From the NCBI GenBank assembly GCA_045128175.1, contig JBGVRF010000130.1, positions 1 through 24,592 on the forward strand: DNA of 24,592 bases, written 5' to 3'. Below are positions 1-7,791 of this stretch, piece by piece; positions within the stretch are counted from its first letter, which is position 1; every line of letters starts with the position of its first letter. The stretch is from Scatosoma sp045128175 (GTDB taxonomy: Bacteria > Bacillota > Clostridia > Christensenellales > Borkfalkiaceae). Both the position numbers and the translations under genes were made by a program. Below the pieces are notes generated by a model, which saw nothing but the letters and a program-made list of their open reading frames with translations, had not been told where the DNA came from and searched no databases.

Positions 1-1
1 G

Positions 2-508
2 AATGCACCGTCTTTCGTATATTTTCAACACTATCGCGCGGCAAACGCGCTACTTGATCAGATCGCGTTTCGGTTGTCGCGAAAAATCGAAGACTTCGGC
101 TTTTCGGCGTTACCAATTGCAGCGAGCCAAAGCCTTGGAAAAAACAATCCCTATCACGGCGTGATCCCGCACAAAACAGCGGCTGTTTTGTCGGGGCTGG
201 GCTATGTCGGAAAAAGCGGGCTGTTCTTGTCCGAAAAATACGGCGGAAAGGTGCGCCTTGCGACCGTCGTCACGGATATGCCCCTTACAAACGAGCTACC
301 CGTCATCGAAAACGGCTGCGGAGAGTGTCTGATCTGCAAGCAAGCATGCCCCGCAGGCGCGATCTTCGGGGAAAAGCCAACAACGGACGGAGAACGCAAT
401 TTTGATCCCGAAAAATGCTCGCGGTATATGAAAGAGCATTTTCAGGACGTCGGCAGAGGCAGCGTCTGCGGCATCTGTATCAAGGTCTGTCCGAAAAACA
501 AGCTGTAA
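2..508 (+). CDS. QueG-like double [4Fe-4S] cluster protein, C-terminal part (5' truncated)
   Basis: The reading frame is open from base 2, so the gene enters from the left edge; 168 residues remain before TAA. A TTG at 74 is not a credible start, because in-frame coding continues upstream of it. The visible part has a CGECLICKQACP cluster motif (partial-product Cys 106, 109, 112, 116) and a second set (Cys 139, 156, 159, 163, the last three in CGICIKVCP). This is the paired 4Fe-4S arrangement of epoxyqueuosine reductase (QueG) and related reductive-dehalogenase-like proteins. The GYVGKSGLF stretch before the clusters also suits that family. The catalytic cobalamin-binding half lies outside the window, so true QueG activity (last step of queuosine synthesis in tRNA) cannot be separated from an uncharacterised paralogue. 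A strong terminator follows the stop. Confidence 0.75.
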   Translation, partial: NAPSFVYFQHYRAANALLDQIAFRLSRKIEDFGFSALPIAASQSLGKNNPYHGVIPHKTAAVLSGLGYVGKSGLFLSEKYGGKVRLATVVTDMPLTNELPVIENGCGECLICKQACPAGAIFGEKPTTDGERNFDPEKCSRYMKEHFQDVGRGSVCGICIKVCPKNKL

Positions 509-511
509 AAT

Positions 512-547
512 AAGAGTCGTTGGAAATCCAACGACTCTTGTTTTTTT
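512..547 (+). terminator. Rho-independent terminator after the 4Fe-4S gene
   Basis: A perfect 12-bp stem (512-523 with 528-539, arms AAGAGTCGTTGG and CCAACGACTCTT) has a 4-base loop and is followed by G and seven T. It begins 3 bases after the stop of the plus-strand gene. On the minus strand the stem is followed only by an interrupted T run, so it may also serve the convergent ABC gene, but less well. Confidence 0.9.
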
Positions 548-550
548 ATC

Positions 551-574
551 TCAACGCAACCATGGATGCGTCCT
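551..574 (-). repeat. Short palindromic 3'-end repeat, copy 1
   Basis: This 24-base stretch matches 2679-2702 at 21 of 24 positions. Read on the minus strand it starts within the TAG stop of the ABC transporter and continues as an imperfect palindrome (GCATCC-AT-GGTTGC). It shares the core of the copies at 7760-7784 and 20226-20248. All four lie at 3' ends of minus-strand genes. Function unknown. Confidence 0.6.
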
Positions 575-2441
575 AAACGGCTTCGTTTCGTACCTGCTCC
601 TCCCGAATACGGCTGAGTCGCTCCAATTCGCAAAACCGTCCTCCCAGCGCCATCAACTCGGTATACGTGCCAACCTCAACCATTTTGCCCTCCTCCATGA
701 CGACGATTCGATCGGCGTTGCGGATCGTGGATAAACGATGCGCAACGATAAAGGTAGTACGTTCTTGTACCAAACGGTCGATCGCCTTTTGCACATGATA
801 TTCGGCAACGTTATCCAAAGCCGAAGTCGCTTCGTCCATTATCAATATCTTCGGATTCCGAATCAATGCGCGAGCTATGGAAACACGCTGTCTCTGTCCG
901 CCCGACAGCTTGTCGCCGTGTTCCCCTACCTGCGAATCCAATCCATGTGGCAACGAAGGCAAAAACTCAGTAATATCCGCATCCTGGATAACACGCTGCA
1001 ATTCTTCCTCGCTATAATGATCGAGCCCATAAGTGATATTTTCACGAATAGTACCCGAAAACAGAATGCTGTTCTGCGGCACAACGGACAGAAAATGGCG
1101 ATACGATTGCATAGGCATCTCCGTCAGCGGCACGCCGTCGATAAGAATCTGCCCATCCGTAGGCAACAACAAACCGATTATAAGGTTCATTACCGTACTC
1201 TTTCCCGATCCCGAAGAGCCGACGATCGCGATGCGCTCTCCCGCTTTTACGCGCAGATCGAAATCTTTGACGACCGCTTTTTCTTCATTGGGATAGTGAT
1301 AAGAAACGTGACAAAAATCCACCCGTCCCTCGATATTTTTTACGGGATTCTTTCCCTCGTCCCGTTCAAGATCCGCTGCGCAGACGATCTCCGAAAGAGA
1401 GCGAACTGCTTCCCTGCCCGTCGTCATGGCGGGATAGAGATTGACGATCGTCAGAACGGATGCGGAAATAGAACCGAAAAGCGATTGAAACAAAAACACG
1501 TCGCCCGGCATTATGTACTCCCGCAAAGCGAGAAAGACGCAGAAGAACAGGCATATCGCGGAAAGGATCTGACTGGAGACCCATCCGAACGAACCGAACC
1601 AAGCGTTGGTCTTATCCAACCGCAAGCCGGCTTGTTTCACCGAATCGATACGTTCCGAAATGGCGACGTTTTCCATATCGACAAGTCCATGCGCCTTTGT
1701 TAACGTCATCATCTGCAAAGTCGTCGTCAGCTTGGAAGAAAGATTTTCGTTTTCCTTTCGATAAGCGAAATTATCCTTACGGATACGTTTCCGAAACAAC
1801 GCGATCAAGCCTACGTTGATAGGAATGACCGCAACGAAAAACAAAGCGACGACGGGACTTTTATATAAGGCGATCCCCGCAGACACCAGCGTACCGACGA
1901 TGTTGGGGATAAATGCAGACATAAACGTGCGGTAATATCCCTCCATATTGTCGATATCGCGAAGGAATTTCGATTGGATCCTGCCTTCCTCCATCTCCTT
2001 ATGGTAGGTAATGGAAAGGCGTTGCAGCTTCCGTACGACGCCGCCTTTGATCTCCGCCGTGGTTGTACGAATGAATCTGTCCGTAACGACCGATCGCCAC
2101 GTCGTCGTCGGCGCATTTTGTAACAATAATACCGCCAAAATCACCCCGTCGAGAATGATACGGAGCATAAATCCTTCGGGTTGCAGGGTGATCATATTGA
2201 TCACGTCGCTGGTTACGATCGGCATAAACCACGCCGGTGACGCCTGCAATATGTACAACAGCGTCGAATATAGCACGGTCAGCCAATTTTTTCTCAGGAG
2301 TTTGACCAGGAAATCGTCTCCGCCGCTTTTCTTCTTACCTTCATTGCGGAAAAGCCATTCCAGATCGGGGATCTTGTTGATGCGCTTGAGTCGTTCTTGC
2401 TGCTGTTTTTCTTCAGCAGTCTTCAAATGCGGCTTGGGCAT
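573..2441 (-). CDS. ABC exporter, fused permease and ATPase (half-transporter)
   Basis: A 622-residue membrane protein with an N-terminal transmembrane domain (about residues 45-340, several hydrophobic helices) and a C-terminal ATPase. Nucleotide-binding motifs are complete: Walker A GSSGSGKS (about 408-415), Q-loop VVPQNS, signature LSGGQ (512-516), Walker B ILIMDE (532-537) and the H-loop VAHRLS. This is a type-I exporter half-transporter of the multidrug/lipid/peptide group; it should act as a homodimer, or with a partner not seen here. The substrate is not readable. The frame opens further upstream (TTG 2528, ATG 2501), but both codons overlap the promoter at 2500-2528, so the ATG at 2441 is chosen although its ribosome binding site is weak. 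The stop abuts a short palindromic repeat. Confidence 0.9.
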   Translation of the reverse strand: MPKPHLKTAEEKQQQERLKRINKIPDLEWLFRNEGKKKSGGDDFLVKLLRKNWLTVLYSTLLYILQASPAWFMPIVTSDVINMITLQPEGFMLRIILDGVILAVLLLQNAPTTTWRSVVTDRFIRTTTAEIKGGVVRKLQRLSITYHKEMEEGRIQSKFLRDIDNMEGYYRTFMSAFIPNIVGTLVSAGIALYKSPVVALFFVAVIPINVGLIALFRKRIRKDNFAYRKENENLSSKLTTTLQMMTLTKAHGLVDMENVAISERIDSVKQAGLRLDKTNAWFGSFGWVSSQILSAICLFFCVFLALREYIMPGDVFLFQSLFGSISASVLTIVNLYPAMTTGREAVRSLSEIVCAADLERDEGKNPVKNIEGRVDFCHVSYHYPNEEKAVVKDFDLRVKAGERIAIVGSSGSGKSTVMNLIIGLLLPTDGQILIDGVPLTEMPMQSYRHFLSVVPQNSILFSGTIRENITYGLDHYSEEELQRVIQDADITEFLPSLPHGLDSQVGEHGDKLSGGQRQRVSIARALIRNPKILIMDEATSALDNVAEYHVQKAIDRLVQERTTFIVAHRLSTIRNADRIVVMEEGKMVEVGTYTELMALGGRFCELERLSRIREEQVRNEAV

Positions 2442-2499
2442 AATGAAAATTGAAGCAAACGCTTCGCTCCGTTGTTTTTTCTCTTTCGAGATTGCCAGC

Positions 2500-2528
2500 A
2501 TTATAGCATACGTTTTTTCTGTTGTCAA
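2500..2528 (-). promoter_or_regulatory. Consensus sigma-A promoter of the ABC exporter gene
   Basis: On the minus strand, TTGACA (2523-2528) and TATAAT (2500-2505) are separated by exactly 17 bases. Transcription should begin near 2493, giving a leader of about 50 bases to the ATG at 2441. A small GAAGC/GCTTC hairpin (2451-2464) lies in the leader. The promoter rules out the two upstream in-frame start codons. Confidence 0.9.
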
Positions 2529-2620
2529 CCATTGGAAGAAAAATTTTTCATCGATTTTTCGATCGTTTCAATGCAAAAAATCGTTTCTTACATTCCCTTC
2601 GCGCAGGCGACCTTGTAATA

Positions 2621-2669
2621 CTTCAAAAAGAAAAAACGGGAGAGGTTTTTCATTCCGCTCCCCCGTTTT
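2621..2669 (-). terminator. Rho-independent terminator of the MFS transporter gene
   Basis: A 12-bp stem with one G-U pair (2658-2669 with 2633-2644) is followed on the minus strand by a T-rich tail with two T runs. It lies 25 bases past the MFS stop and upstream of the ABC promoter, so it separates the two units. Confidence 0.85.
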
Positions 2670-2678
2670 ATCGAGCTG

Positions 2679-2702
2679 TCAACGCAACCCTGGTTACGTC
2701 CT
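2679..2702 (-). repeat. Short palindromic 3'-end repeat, copy 2
   Basis: It matches 551-574 at 21 of 24 bases. On the minus strand it begins in the last sense codons of the MFS gene and contains that gene's TAA stop, continuing as GTAACC-AG-GGTTGC, a near palindrome. It precedes the MFS terminator. Confidence 0.6.
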
Positions 2703-3986
2703 TTCGTTATTTTTCTTCTTTTTTCGCCCGATCGATTTGGTTGCAACAACGTAAACGAAACCGATCGCAACCACAGCAAGACACAAAATAAACAACAGCC
2801 AAAACACGCCGTTCCAACCAAGCCCGTCCGCTACGCTTCCCAGCCCATACGAGCTGATCGTACTGCCTACGTAACAAAAACCGTTCAATATTCCGGCAAG
2901 CAGTCCGGAATTAATCTTTTCTTTCCAAAACAAAGGCGCCATACTGGTGATAACGTTGTTGACGCCCGCCATCAGACAAGAAACGAGAGAAAAGCTTACG
3001 ATCGTAACCACGAATACGCCCGTCGACAACAGCGCGATAACAAACCCGATCAATGCCGCAGCCGCCAAAAACAGCACCGCGCATAGTGCCACGAAATTTT
3101 CGATCTTTTTATGTAGCGTCGTTGCGACCATCGTACCAAAAATGGCAAGCATGGGCAAAAGCAGGGTCAAAAGTATACTGACCGAATCGGGAAGCGCGTA
3201 CGTCTCAATGAGAATGGTCGGCACCCAAGTCGTCAATCCGTCCTTGACAAGATTGTTGACTACCGCAAACAACGCCATGATACAAACGGAAATCAATAAT
3301 CCATGCGAAAACGTTTTCTTCGGCTCCGTCTGTTTTGTCTTTTCCGCGAGCTCCGTTTGCGATTTTTTCACCAACTTCGGATATGTGATCAACCATACCA
3401 ACGCGACCAAGGGCATTAGCGTCGCCGCGATAAAAAATACCGCTTTAAAACTGCCGAGCGCCACAAACAAAGCGCTGAGGCCGTAAATAAGCAACGTGCC
3501 CGTCGCCACGGTGGTTCCCATGATCACGACCGCCCGCGCGGAATCTTTTTTATCCAACGATTCGCCGAGTAAACGGATGAGGGAGGGCCACAACACGGAC
3601 AATGCCGCCCCGTTAAGCAACCATAAATATTTCAGGATCGAAAAATCAGGCGCGATCCCGACGCCAAAATTGCACAACGTCGATACGATCAACGCGCCGA
3701 ACACGACAAAACGAAGATTGTACTTTCGACAGAATAATCCGTTGAATATCTGCCCCGCGCCATAGGCAAAAAAGAAGAAGGTGCTGACCATTCCCGCCTC
3801 GGCGTGCAAGATCCCGTACAGAGTTTCGATCTGCGCAATGTTTGCGCTATACCCCAGCTTTCCGATATACGAACAGGTATACACTATCCAACACAGCGCA
3901 ATAAGCGCCGTTGCGCGACCGAACCCTCTTTTCTTCTCCGTCGTCCCTTGCGGGATCTGTAGTTCGGTTTCTTTCATCTTTTCCAT
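2694..3986 (-). CDS. MFS transporter, organophosphate/sugar-phosphate antiporter-like
   Basis: A 430-residue, strongly hydrophobic protein with about twelve membrane segments in two halves and a charged central loop near residues 205-225. The first helix region carries CWIVYTCSYIGKLGYSAN (about residues 32-49), which resembles the opening of GlpT/UhpT-type (OPA family) carriers. The predicted role is uptake or exchange of a small organic anion or phosphorylated solute, but the substrate is not readable. The ATG at 3986 has AAGGAG eight bases upstream. It follows the DUF1653 gene by 21 bases and probably shares its promoter. The C-terminus ends in a Lys-rich tail, and the stop falls inside a short palindromic repeat. 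Confidence 0.85.
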   Translation of the reverse strand: MEKMKETELQIPQGTTEKKRGFGRATALIALCWIVYTCSYIGKLGYSANIAQIETLYGILHAEAGMVSTFFFFAYGAGQIFNGLFCRKYNLRFVVFGALIVSTLCNFGVGIAPDFSILKYLWLLNGAALSVLWPSLIRLLGESLDKKDSARAVVIMGTTVATGTLLIYGLSALFVALGSFKAVFFIAATLMPLVALVWLITYPKLVKKSQTELAEKTKQTEPKKTFSHGLLISVCIMALFAVVNNLVKDGLTTWVPTILIETYALPDSVSILLTLLLPMLAIFGTMVATTLHKKIENFVALCAVLFLAAAALIGFVIALLSTGVFVVTIVSFSLVSCLMAGVNNVITSMAPLFWKEKINSGLLAGILNGFCYVGSTISSYGLGSVADGLGWNGVFWLLFILCLAVVAIGFVYVVATKSIGRKKKKNNERT

Positions 3987-4007
3987 TATATCCGCTCCTT
4001 GAGATCT

Positions 4008-4220
4008 TTATCCGACAAACGTAAACCGTTTCACGGTCACGCCTTCTCTTTCCACCGTTTCATCCCACATGGAAGCGGGCCGCACCCAAACGCCACCGTC
4101 GCCGTACAGGGCACGGTACACCACCATTTCTTCCAACGTTTCCGAGTGCTTCGCAATCGCGATCACCTCATATTCGTTCCCTTTAAAATGTCTGTATTTC
4201 CCGAGTTTTATCTCCGCCAT
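4008..4220 (-). CDS. DUF1653 family small protein
   Basis: A 70-residue protein matching the whole length of the DUF1653 family as I know it: a KYRHFKGNEYEV opening, AKHSETLEEMVVYRALY in the middle and a GGVWVRP turn. The family is common in Bacteria and has no established function; it looks like a small all-beta domain. The ATG at 4218-4220 has a purine-rich AGGAGGGAG ribosome binding region upstream. It is the first gene of a two-gene unit with the MFS transporter. The family is often found alone, so the pairing says little about function. Confidence 0.85.
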   Translation of the reverse strand: MAEIKLGKYRHFKGNEYEVIAIAKHSETLEEMVVYRALYGDGGVWVRPASMWDETVEREGVTVKRFTFVG

Positions 4221-4256
4221 GCTCCGATCTCCCTCCTCGAAAAGATAAACATATAA

Positions 4257-4285
4257 AGTGTAACATATTTGCTTTTAAAAAGCAA
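4257..4285 (-). promoter_or_regulatory. Probable promoter of the DUF1653-MFS unit, overlapping a palindrome
   Basis: On the minus strand, TTGCTT (4280-4285) and TACACT (4257-4262) are 17 bases apart, with TGT directly before the -10 (extended -10). The -35 and part of the spacer lie in a 17-base palindrome (4269-4285, TTGCTTTT-A-AAAAGCAA), a plausible repressor site. Predicted start near 4250, giving a leader of about 30 bases. Confidence 0.4.
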
Positions 4286-4348
4286 CTCTTCAAATAAAAA
4301 ATTATAAATTATCCTATAAAAACGATAGCTTTTCTTGATAAAAAGTAC

Positions 4349-4354
4349 TATAAT
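4349..4354 (+). promoter_or_regulatory. Candidate -10 element for the anion permease gene
   Basis: A perfect TATAAT lies 30 bases before the ATG at 4385, but no good -35 is found at 16-18 bases; TTGATA at 4335 is too close. If used, transcription starts near 4361. A GGAGG ribosome binding site (4375-4379) sits five bases before the ATG. Confidence 0.45.
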
Positions 4355-4384
4355 AATTCCCGAATGTAAAATACGGAGGCATAT

Positions 4385-5569
4385 ATGAGCACTCGTACAC
4401 ATAACCATACGCACACGCGTACACACGCGCATATGCACGTCCATGAAAAGCTCTCCCGCGCGGCGAAAAAAATCACGGCTTTCGTTAAGAAAAACGTCGT
4501 CTTATGCGTGGCGGTGATCGCGGCGGTCGTCACCGCTTTTCTCGTACCGCCAGACGCCGCGTACCTCGATTATTTCGACTGGAAAACGCTGACCTGTCTG
4601 TTTTGCGTGCTTGCCGTCGTCTGCGCCTTTAAAAATATCAACTTCTTTTTTGTCTTGGCAAAAAAGATCGTACGCGTATTCAAAAATGCCCGCGCGAGCG
4701 TGCTGGCGCTAACCTACGTCACCTTTATCGGTTCGATGCTCATCGCCAACGATATGGCGCTACTCACCTTTCTGCCGCTCGGCTATCTTGTGCTTTCCAC
4801 GACAGGCAAGCAAAAATATATGGCGTTTACCTTTATTATGCAGAATATCGCCGCCAATCTCGGCGGTATGCTCACCCCTTTCGGGAACCCACAAAATCTT
4901 TATCTGTATACGAAATTCAATATTCCCACGGGCGAGTTCGTCGCAACCATGCTCCCCCCGTTTCTCATTTCCGTGGCGTTGATCACCCTCTGCTGTCTGG
5001 TCTTCGTCAAAAAAGAACCGTTAGAATTATCCGATGAAAAGATATCCTTACCGAAGGGCAGAACGATCGTCTATTCGCTGTTATTTGTTCTTTCCATCGT
5101 CATCGTGTTCCGTGTGATTCCCTTTTGGATCGGACTGATCGTCATTCCCGTTGTCCTGCTTTTCCTCGATCGGAAAGCTCTAAAAGACGTCGATTACGGT
5201 CTGCTGTTTACCTTTGTTGCGTTTTTCGTCTTTTCGGGAAATATGTCCCGTATCCCCGCTGTGCAGAGCCTGTTCGAAGGCTTGATGCAGAAAAACCCCT
5301 TGCTTGTATCGACGCTGTCCTGCCAATTTATCAGCAACGTGCCGTCGGCAATCCTGTTGTCGCAATTCACAAGCAATTACGCGCCCCTGCTCGTCGGGGT
5401 GAATATCGGCGGCGTAGGCACGTTGATCTCGTCGCTGGCAAGCCTGATCACCTTCCGCGAATACGTTTCGCATAACCCCGGAAAAGCAGGCAAATACCTC
5501 GCGTTGTTCTCCGCCTTTAATTTCGGTTTCCTGATCGTATTGACGGGCATGATGATGATCATCTTATAA
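4385..5569 (+). CDS. SLC13/ArsB-type anion permease with a His-rich N-terminus
   Basis: A 394-residue integral membrane protein with about ten hydrophobic segments. The first half has NDMALLTFLPLG and then GGMLTPFGNPQNLYLY; the second half has the matching SNVPSAILLSQF. Such paired Asn/Pro re-entrant motifs mark the citrate/arsenite/NhaD (ion transporter superfamily) fold, so it should be a secondary transporter of an anion. Which anion is not readable. Residues 6-20 carry seven histidines at nearly every second position, before the first membrane helix. The strong GGAGG site five bases from the ATG at 4385 supports including this segment. It is divergent from the DUF1653-MFS unit and ends at a strong terminator. 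Confidence 0.8.
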   Translation: MSTRTHNHTHTRTHAHMHVHEKLSRAAKKITAFVKKNVVLCVAVIAAVVTAFLVPPDAAYLDYFDWKTLTCLFCVLAVVCAFKNINFFFVLAKKIVRVFKNARASVLALTYVTFIGSMLIANDMALLTFLPLGYLVLSTTGKQKYMAFTFIMQNIAANLGGMLTPFGNPQNLYLYTKFNIPTGEFVATMLPPFLISVALITLCCLVFVKKEPLELSDEKISLPKGRTIVYSLLFVLSIVIVFRVIPFWIGLIVIPVVLLFLDRKALKDVDYGLLFTFVAFFVFSGNMSRIPAVQSLFEGLMQKNPLLVSTLSCQFISNVPSAILLSQFTSNYAPLLVGVNIGGVGTLISSLASLITFREYVSHNPGKAGKYLALFSAFNFGFLIVLTGMMMIIL

Positions 5570-5601
5570 ATTTTATACTTATAAACTTATACGTATGATA
5601 A

Positions 5602-5638
5602 AAGCGGTTACGAACCTGTCGTAACCGCTTGATTTTTT
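5602..5638 (+). terminator. Rho-independent terminator after the anion permease gene
   Basis: A perfect 12-bp stem (5602-5613 with 5619-5630, AAGCGGTTACGA and its complement), a 5-base loop, then GA and six T. On the minus strand the stem is followed by a short T run, so it may also end the arginine operon beyond argF (stop at 5675). Confidence 0.9.
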
Positions 5639-5674
5639 GATTATGAAATTTTGAGTTTCCCGATTGTTACGCGC

Positions 5675-6577
5675 TTACGACAGACACTTCACCAATACGG
5701 CTTTTTGCGCGTGGAGTCTGTTTTCCGCCTCGTCGAAAATCTCGTTTGCGTGCGCCTCGAATACCTCCGCAGTAATCTCTTCCTCACGATGCGCGGGCAG
5801 ACAATGCAATACCATTGCGTTTTTGTTGGCGACAGCCATCACTTCCGAATTGATCTGATAGCCCTTGAAGATCTTCTTTCTTGCCTCGGCTTCCGCTTCC
5901 TGCCCCATGGACGCCCAAACGTCGGTGTACAGTACGTCGGCACCCTCCGCCGCTTTCAATACGTCGTCCGTACAGGTGAACTTGCCGTTTTCCGCCGCCC
6001 ATTTCATGATCTCTGCGTCCGGTTCGTATCCCTTTGGACAAGCCACGGACACCTCCATGCCCATCTTGATCCCGCCGACGATTAAAGAGTTCGTCATATT
6101 ATTCCCGTCGCCGATATAGCAAAGCTTGTTGCCACTGCAAGCGCCCTTATATTCTCTGATCGTCATAAGATCGGCAAGCACCTGGCAGGGATGACAATAA
6201 TCGGTCAATCCGTTGATGATGGGAATACTGCCGTAAGCCGCGAGGTCCTCTACCTCTTTCTGCGCGAACGTACGGATCATAATCCCGTCCAGATAGCGCG
6301 AAAGCACGCGCGCGGTGTCTTGAACGGGTTCTCCGCGACCGATCTGCAGATCACGCGAGCTTAAAAACAGCGCACTGCCGCCAAGATCGTACATCCCCAC
6401 CTCGAAGGATACGCGGGTGCGGGTGGAAGACTTCTCAAAGATCATCCCCAACGTTTTGCCTTTGAGCAAATGATGCTCGATACCGTTCTTCTTTTCGAAT
6501 TTCAGTTGGTCGGCGAGGTTGAGTATTTCATTGATCTCCTTCGTCGACAGATCCATCAGTTTTAACAGATGTTTCAT
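5675..6577 (-). CDS. argF: Ornithine carbamoyltransferase
   Basis: Makes citrulline from ornithine and carbamoyl phosphate in the cytoplasm, the sixth step of arginine synthesis. The 300-residue length is normal for the family. The carbamoyl-phosphate site STRTR is at residues 51-55, HPCQ at 129-132, DVWASMG at about 219-225 and the ornithine-site HCLP at 258-261; all are intact. The ATG overlaps the argD stop by four bases (ATGA), with an AGGAGG ribosome site inside the end of argD, so the two are translationally coupled. It is the last gene of the argGHCJBDF operon. Its carbamoyl phosphate supply (carAB) is not in the window. Confidence 0.97.
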   Translation of the reverse strand: MKHLLKLMDLSTKEINEILNLADQLKFEKKNGIEHHLLKGKTLGMIFEKSSTRTRVSFEVGMYDLGGSALFLSSRDLQIGRGEPVQDTARVLSRYLDGIMIRTFAQKEVEDLAAYGSIPIINGLTDYCHPCQVLADLMTIREYKGACSGNKLCYIGDGNNMTNSLIVGGIKMGMEVSVACPKGYEPDAEIMKWAAENGKFTCTDDVLKAAEGADVLYTDVWASMGQEAEAEARKKIFKGYQINSEVMAVANKNAMVLHCLPAHREEEITAEVFEAHANEIFDEAENRLHAQKAVLVKCLS

Positions 6578-7737
6578 TTTTCTATCTCCTCCTTCAAAAT
6601 CTCTATTGCTTTCGTCAACGCAGACATGGGTATGTTCAACGCAGGCAAAAGCCGTACTTTATTTTTCGCTTTGATAACCAGAACGCCCCGCTTCATACAG
6701 CCTGAGATCACCTCGGAAGCGTCCTTTTCACAATCGATCCCGATCATCAGCCCCAGTCCCGAAACGCTCTTTACTCCCTTCGCGCCGCGAAGCCGATCGA
6801 ATACGTAATCGCTCTTTTCCTTTACTTCTTTCAACAATTTTTCGTCGATCCGATCGAGTATGCTCAACGCCCCTGCGCAAGCAACGGGATTTCCACCGAA
6901 GGTCGAACCGTTGAGTCCGGGTGTAAACAGCTTTGCCGCCTTTTCATTCATCATGGTAGCACCGATGGGCAATCCGCCGCCAAGCCCCTTCGCCGTCGTC
7001 ACGACGTCGGGCTCGATCCCGTAATGCATATACGCATACAGCGCACCCGTACGGCCGTTGCCCGTCTGTACCTCATCCACGATCAAAAGCAGATCTTCTT
7101 CCTTTGCCAACTGCGCTACTGCCTGCACGTAAGCTTTATCCAGCGCCATGACGCCGCCTTCGCCTTGCACAAGCTCAAGCATGATCCCACAGCATTTATG
7201 CGTTTTGACAAGTGCCTTCATTTCCTCGATATCGTTTGCCGCCGCATGAACGAATCCGTCCGTCATGGGGGTGAAATGCTCGTGGAATACGTCCTGTCCG
7301 GTCGCGGAAAGGGTGGTGATCGTACGGCCGTGGAAGCTGTTTTTCAGCGTGACGATCGTGTAATATTCTTTCCCCTTTCTGGTTTCGCCGTATTTGCGGG
7401 CGGCTTTGATCGCGCATTCGTTCGCCTCCGCGCCGGAATTGGAAAAGAACACCTTATCCATGCCCGTTCTTTCGCAGAGCGTCTTTGCCAGCAACGCGCA
7501 AGGCTCGCTGTAATAGAGGTTGGAGGTGTGCTGGATCTTATCCAACTGCGCGACGACGGCGTTTTTCCATTCCTCGTCGCCCACGCCGAACGCGTTGACG
7601 GCGATCCCCGTGCCGAGGTCGATATATTCTTTGCCGCTTTCGTCGTACACAAGCGAACCCTTACCGCTTACCAACTGCAAGGGAAACCGCGCGTACGTAC
7701 CTGCGACGTATTGTTTGTCTAATTCGATGACGTTCAT
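6574..7737 (-). CDS. argD: Acetylornithine aminotransferase
   Basis: A PLP-dependent class-III aminotransferase converting N-acetylglutamate semialdehyde to N-acetylornithine. The 387-residue length is typical. It has SNSGAEANE (about 99-107), the HGRT stretch (136-139), DEVQTG (221-226) and the PLP lysine at about 250 in TTAKGLGGG. The ATG at 7737 has GGGAG six bases upstream. It overlaps argF by four bases and follows argB by 54 bases; that gap holds a short palindromic repeat. Enzymes of this family may also act on succinyl-diaminopimelate or ornithine, but the operon position makes the arginine role clear. Confidence 0.96.
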   Translation of the reverse strand: MNVIELDKQYVAGTYARFPLQLVSGKGSLVYDESGKEYIDLGTGIAVNAFGVGDEEWKNAVVAQLDKIQHTSNLYYSEPCALLAKTLCERTGMDKVFFSNSGAEANECAIKAARKYGETRKGKEYYTIVTLKNSFHGRTITTLSATGQDVFHEHFTPMTDGFVHAAANDIEEMKALVKTHKCCGIMLELVQGEGGVMALDKAYVQAVAQLAKEEDLLLIVDEVQTGNGRTGALYAYMHYGIEPDVVTTAKGLGGGLPIGATMMNEKAAKLFTPGLNGSTFGGNPVACAGALSILDRIDEKLLKEVKEKSDYVFDRLRGAKGVKSVSGLGLMIGIDCEKDASEVISGCMKRGVLVIKAKNKVRLLPALNIPMSALTKAIEILKEEIEK

Positions 7738-7759
7738 AGATAACTCCCGAAATTTGTAT

Positions 7760-7784
7760 GTGAACGCATACCTGGTATGCCCGT
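7760..7784 (-). repeat. Short palindromic 3'-end repeat, copy 3
   Basis: The plus strand reads GTGAACGCATACCTGGTATG here (7760-7779), identical over 20 bases to 20226-20245. The core GCATACC-T-GGTATGC is a perfect 7-bp palindrome. It lies between the argB stop (7792) and the argD start codon (7737), within the operon, and is related to copies 1 and 2. Confidence 0.7.
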
Positions 7785-7791
7785 TTTCATT

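Noticed and set aside
738..1703. Long open frame opposite the ABC exporter gene
   Set aside because: It is antisense to an ABC gene with all motifs, has no ribosome site and an Arg-rich, low-complexity product.
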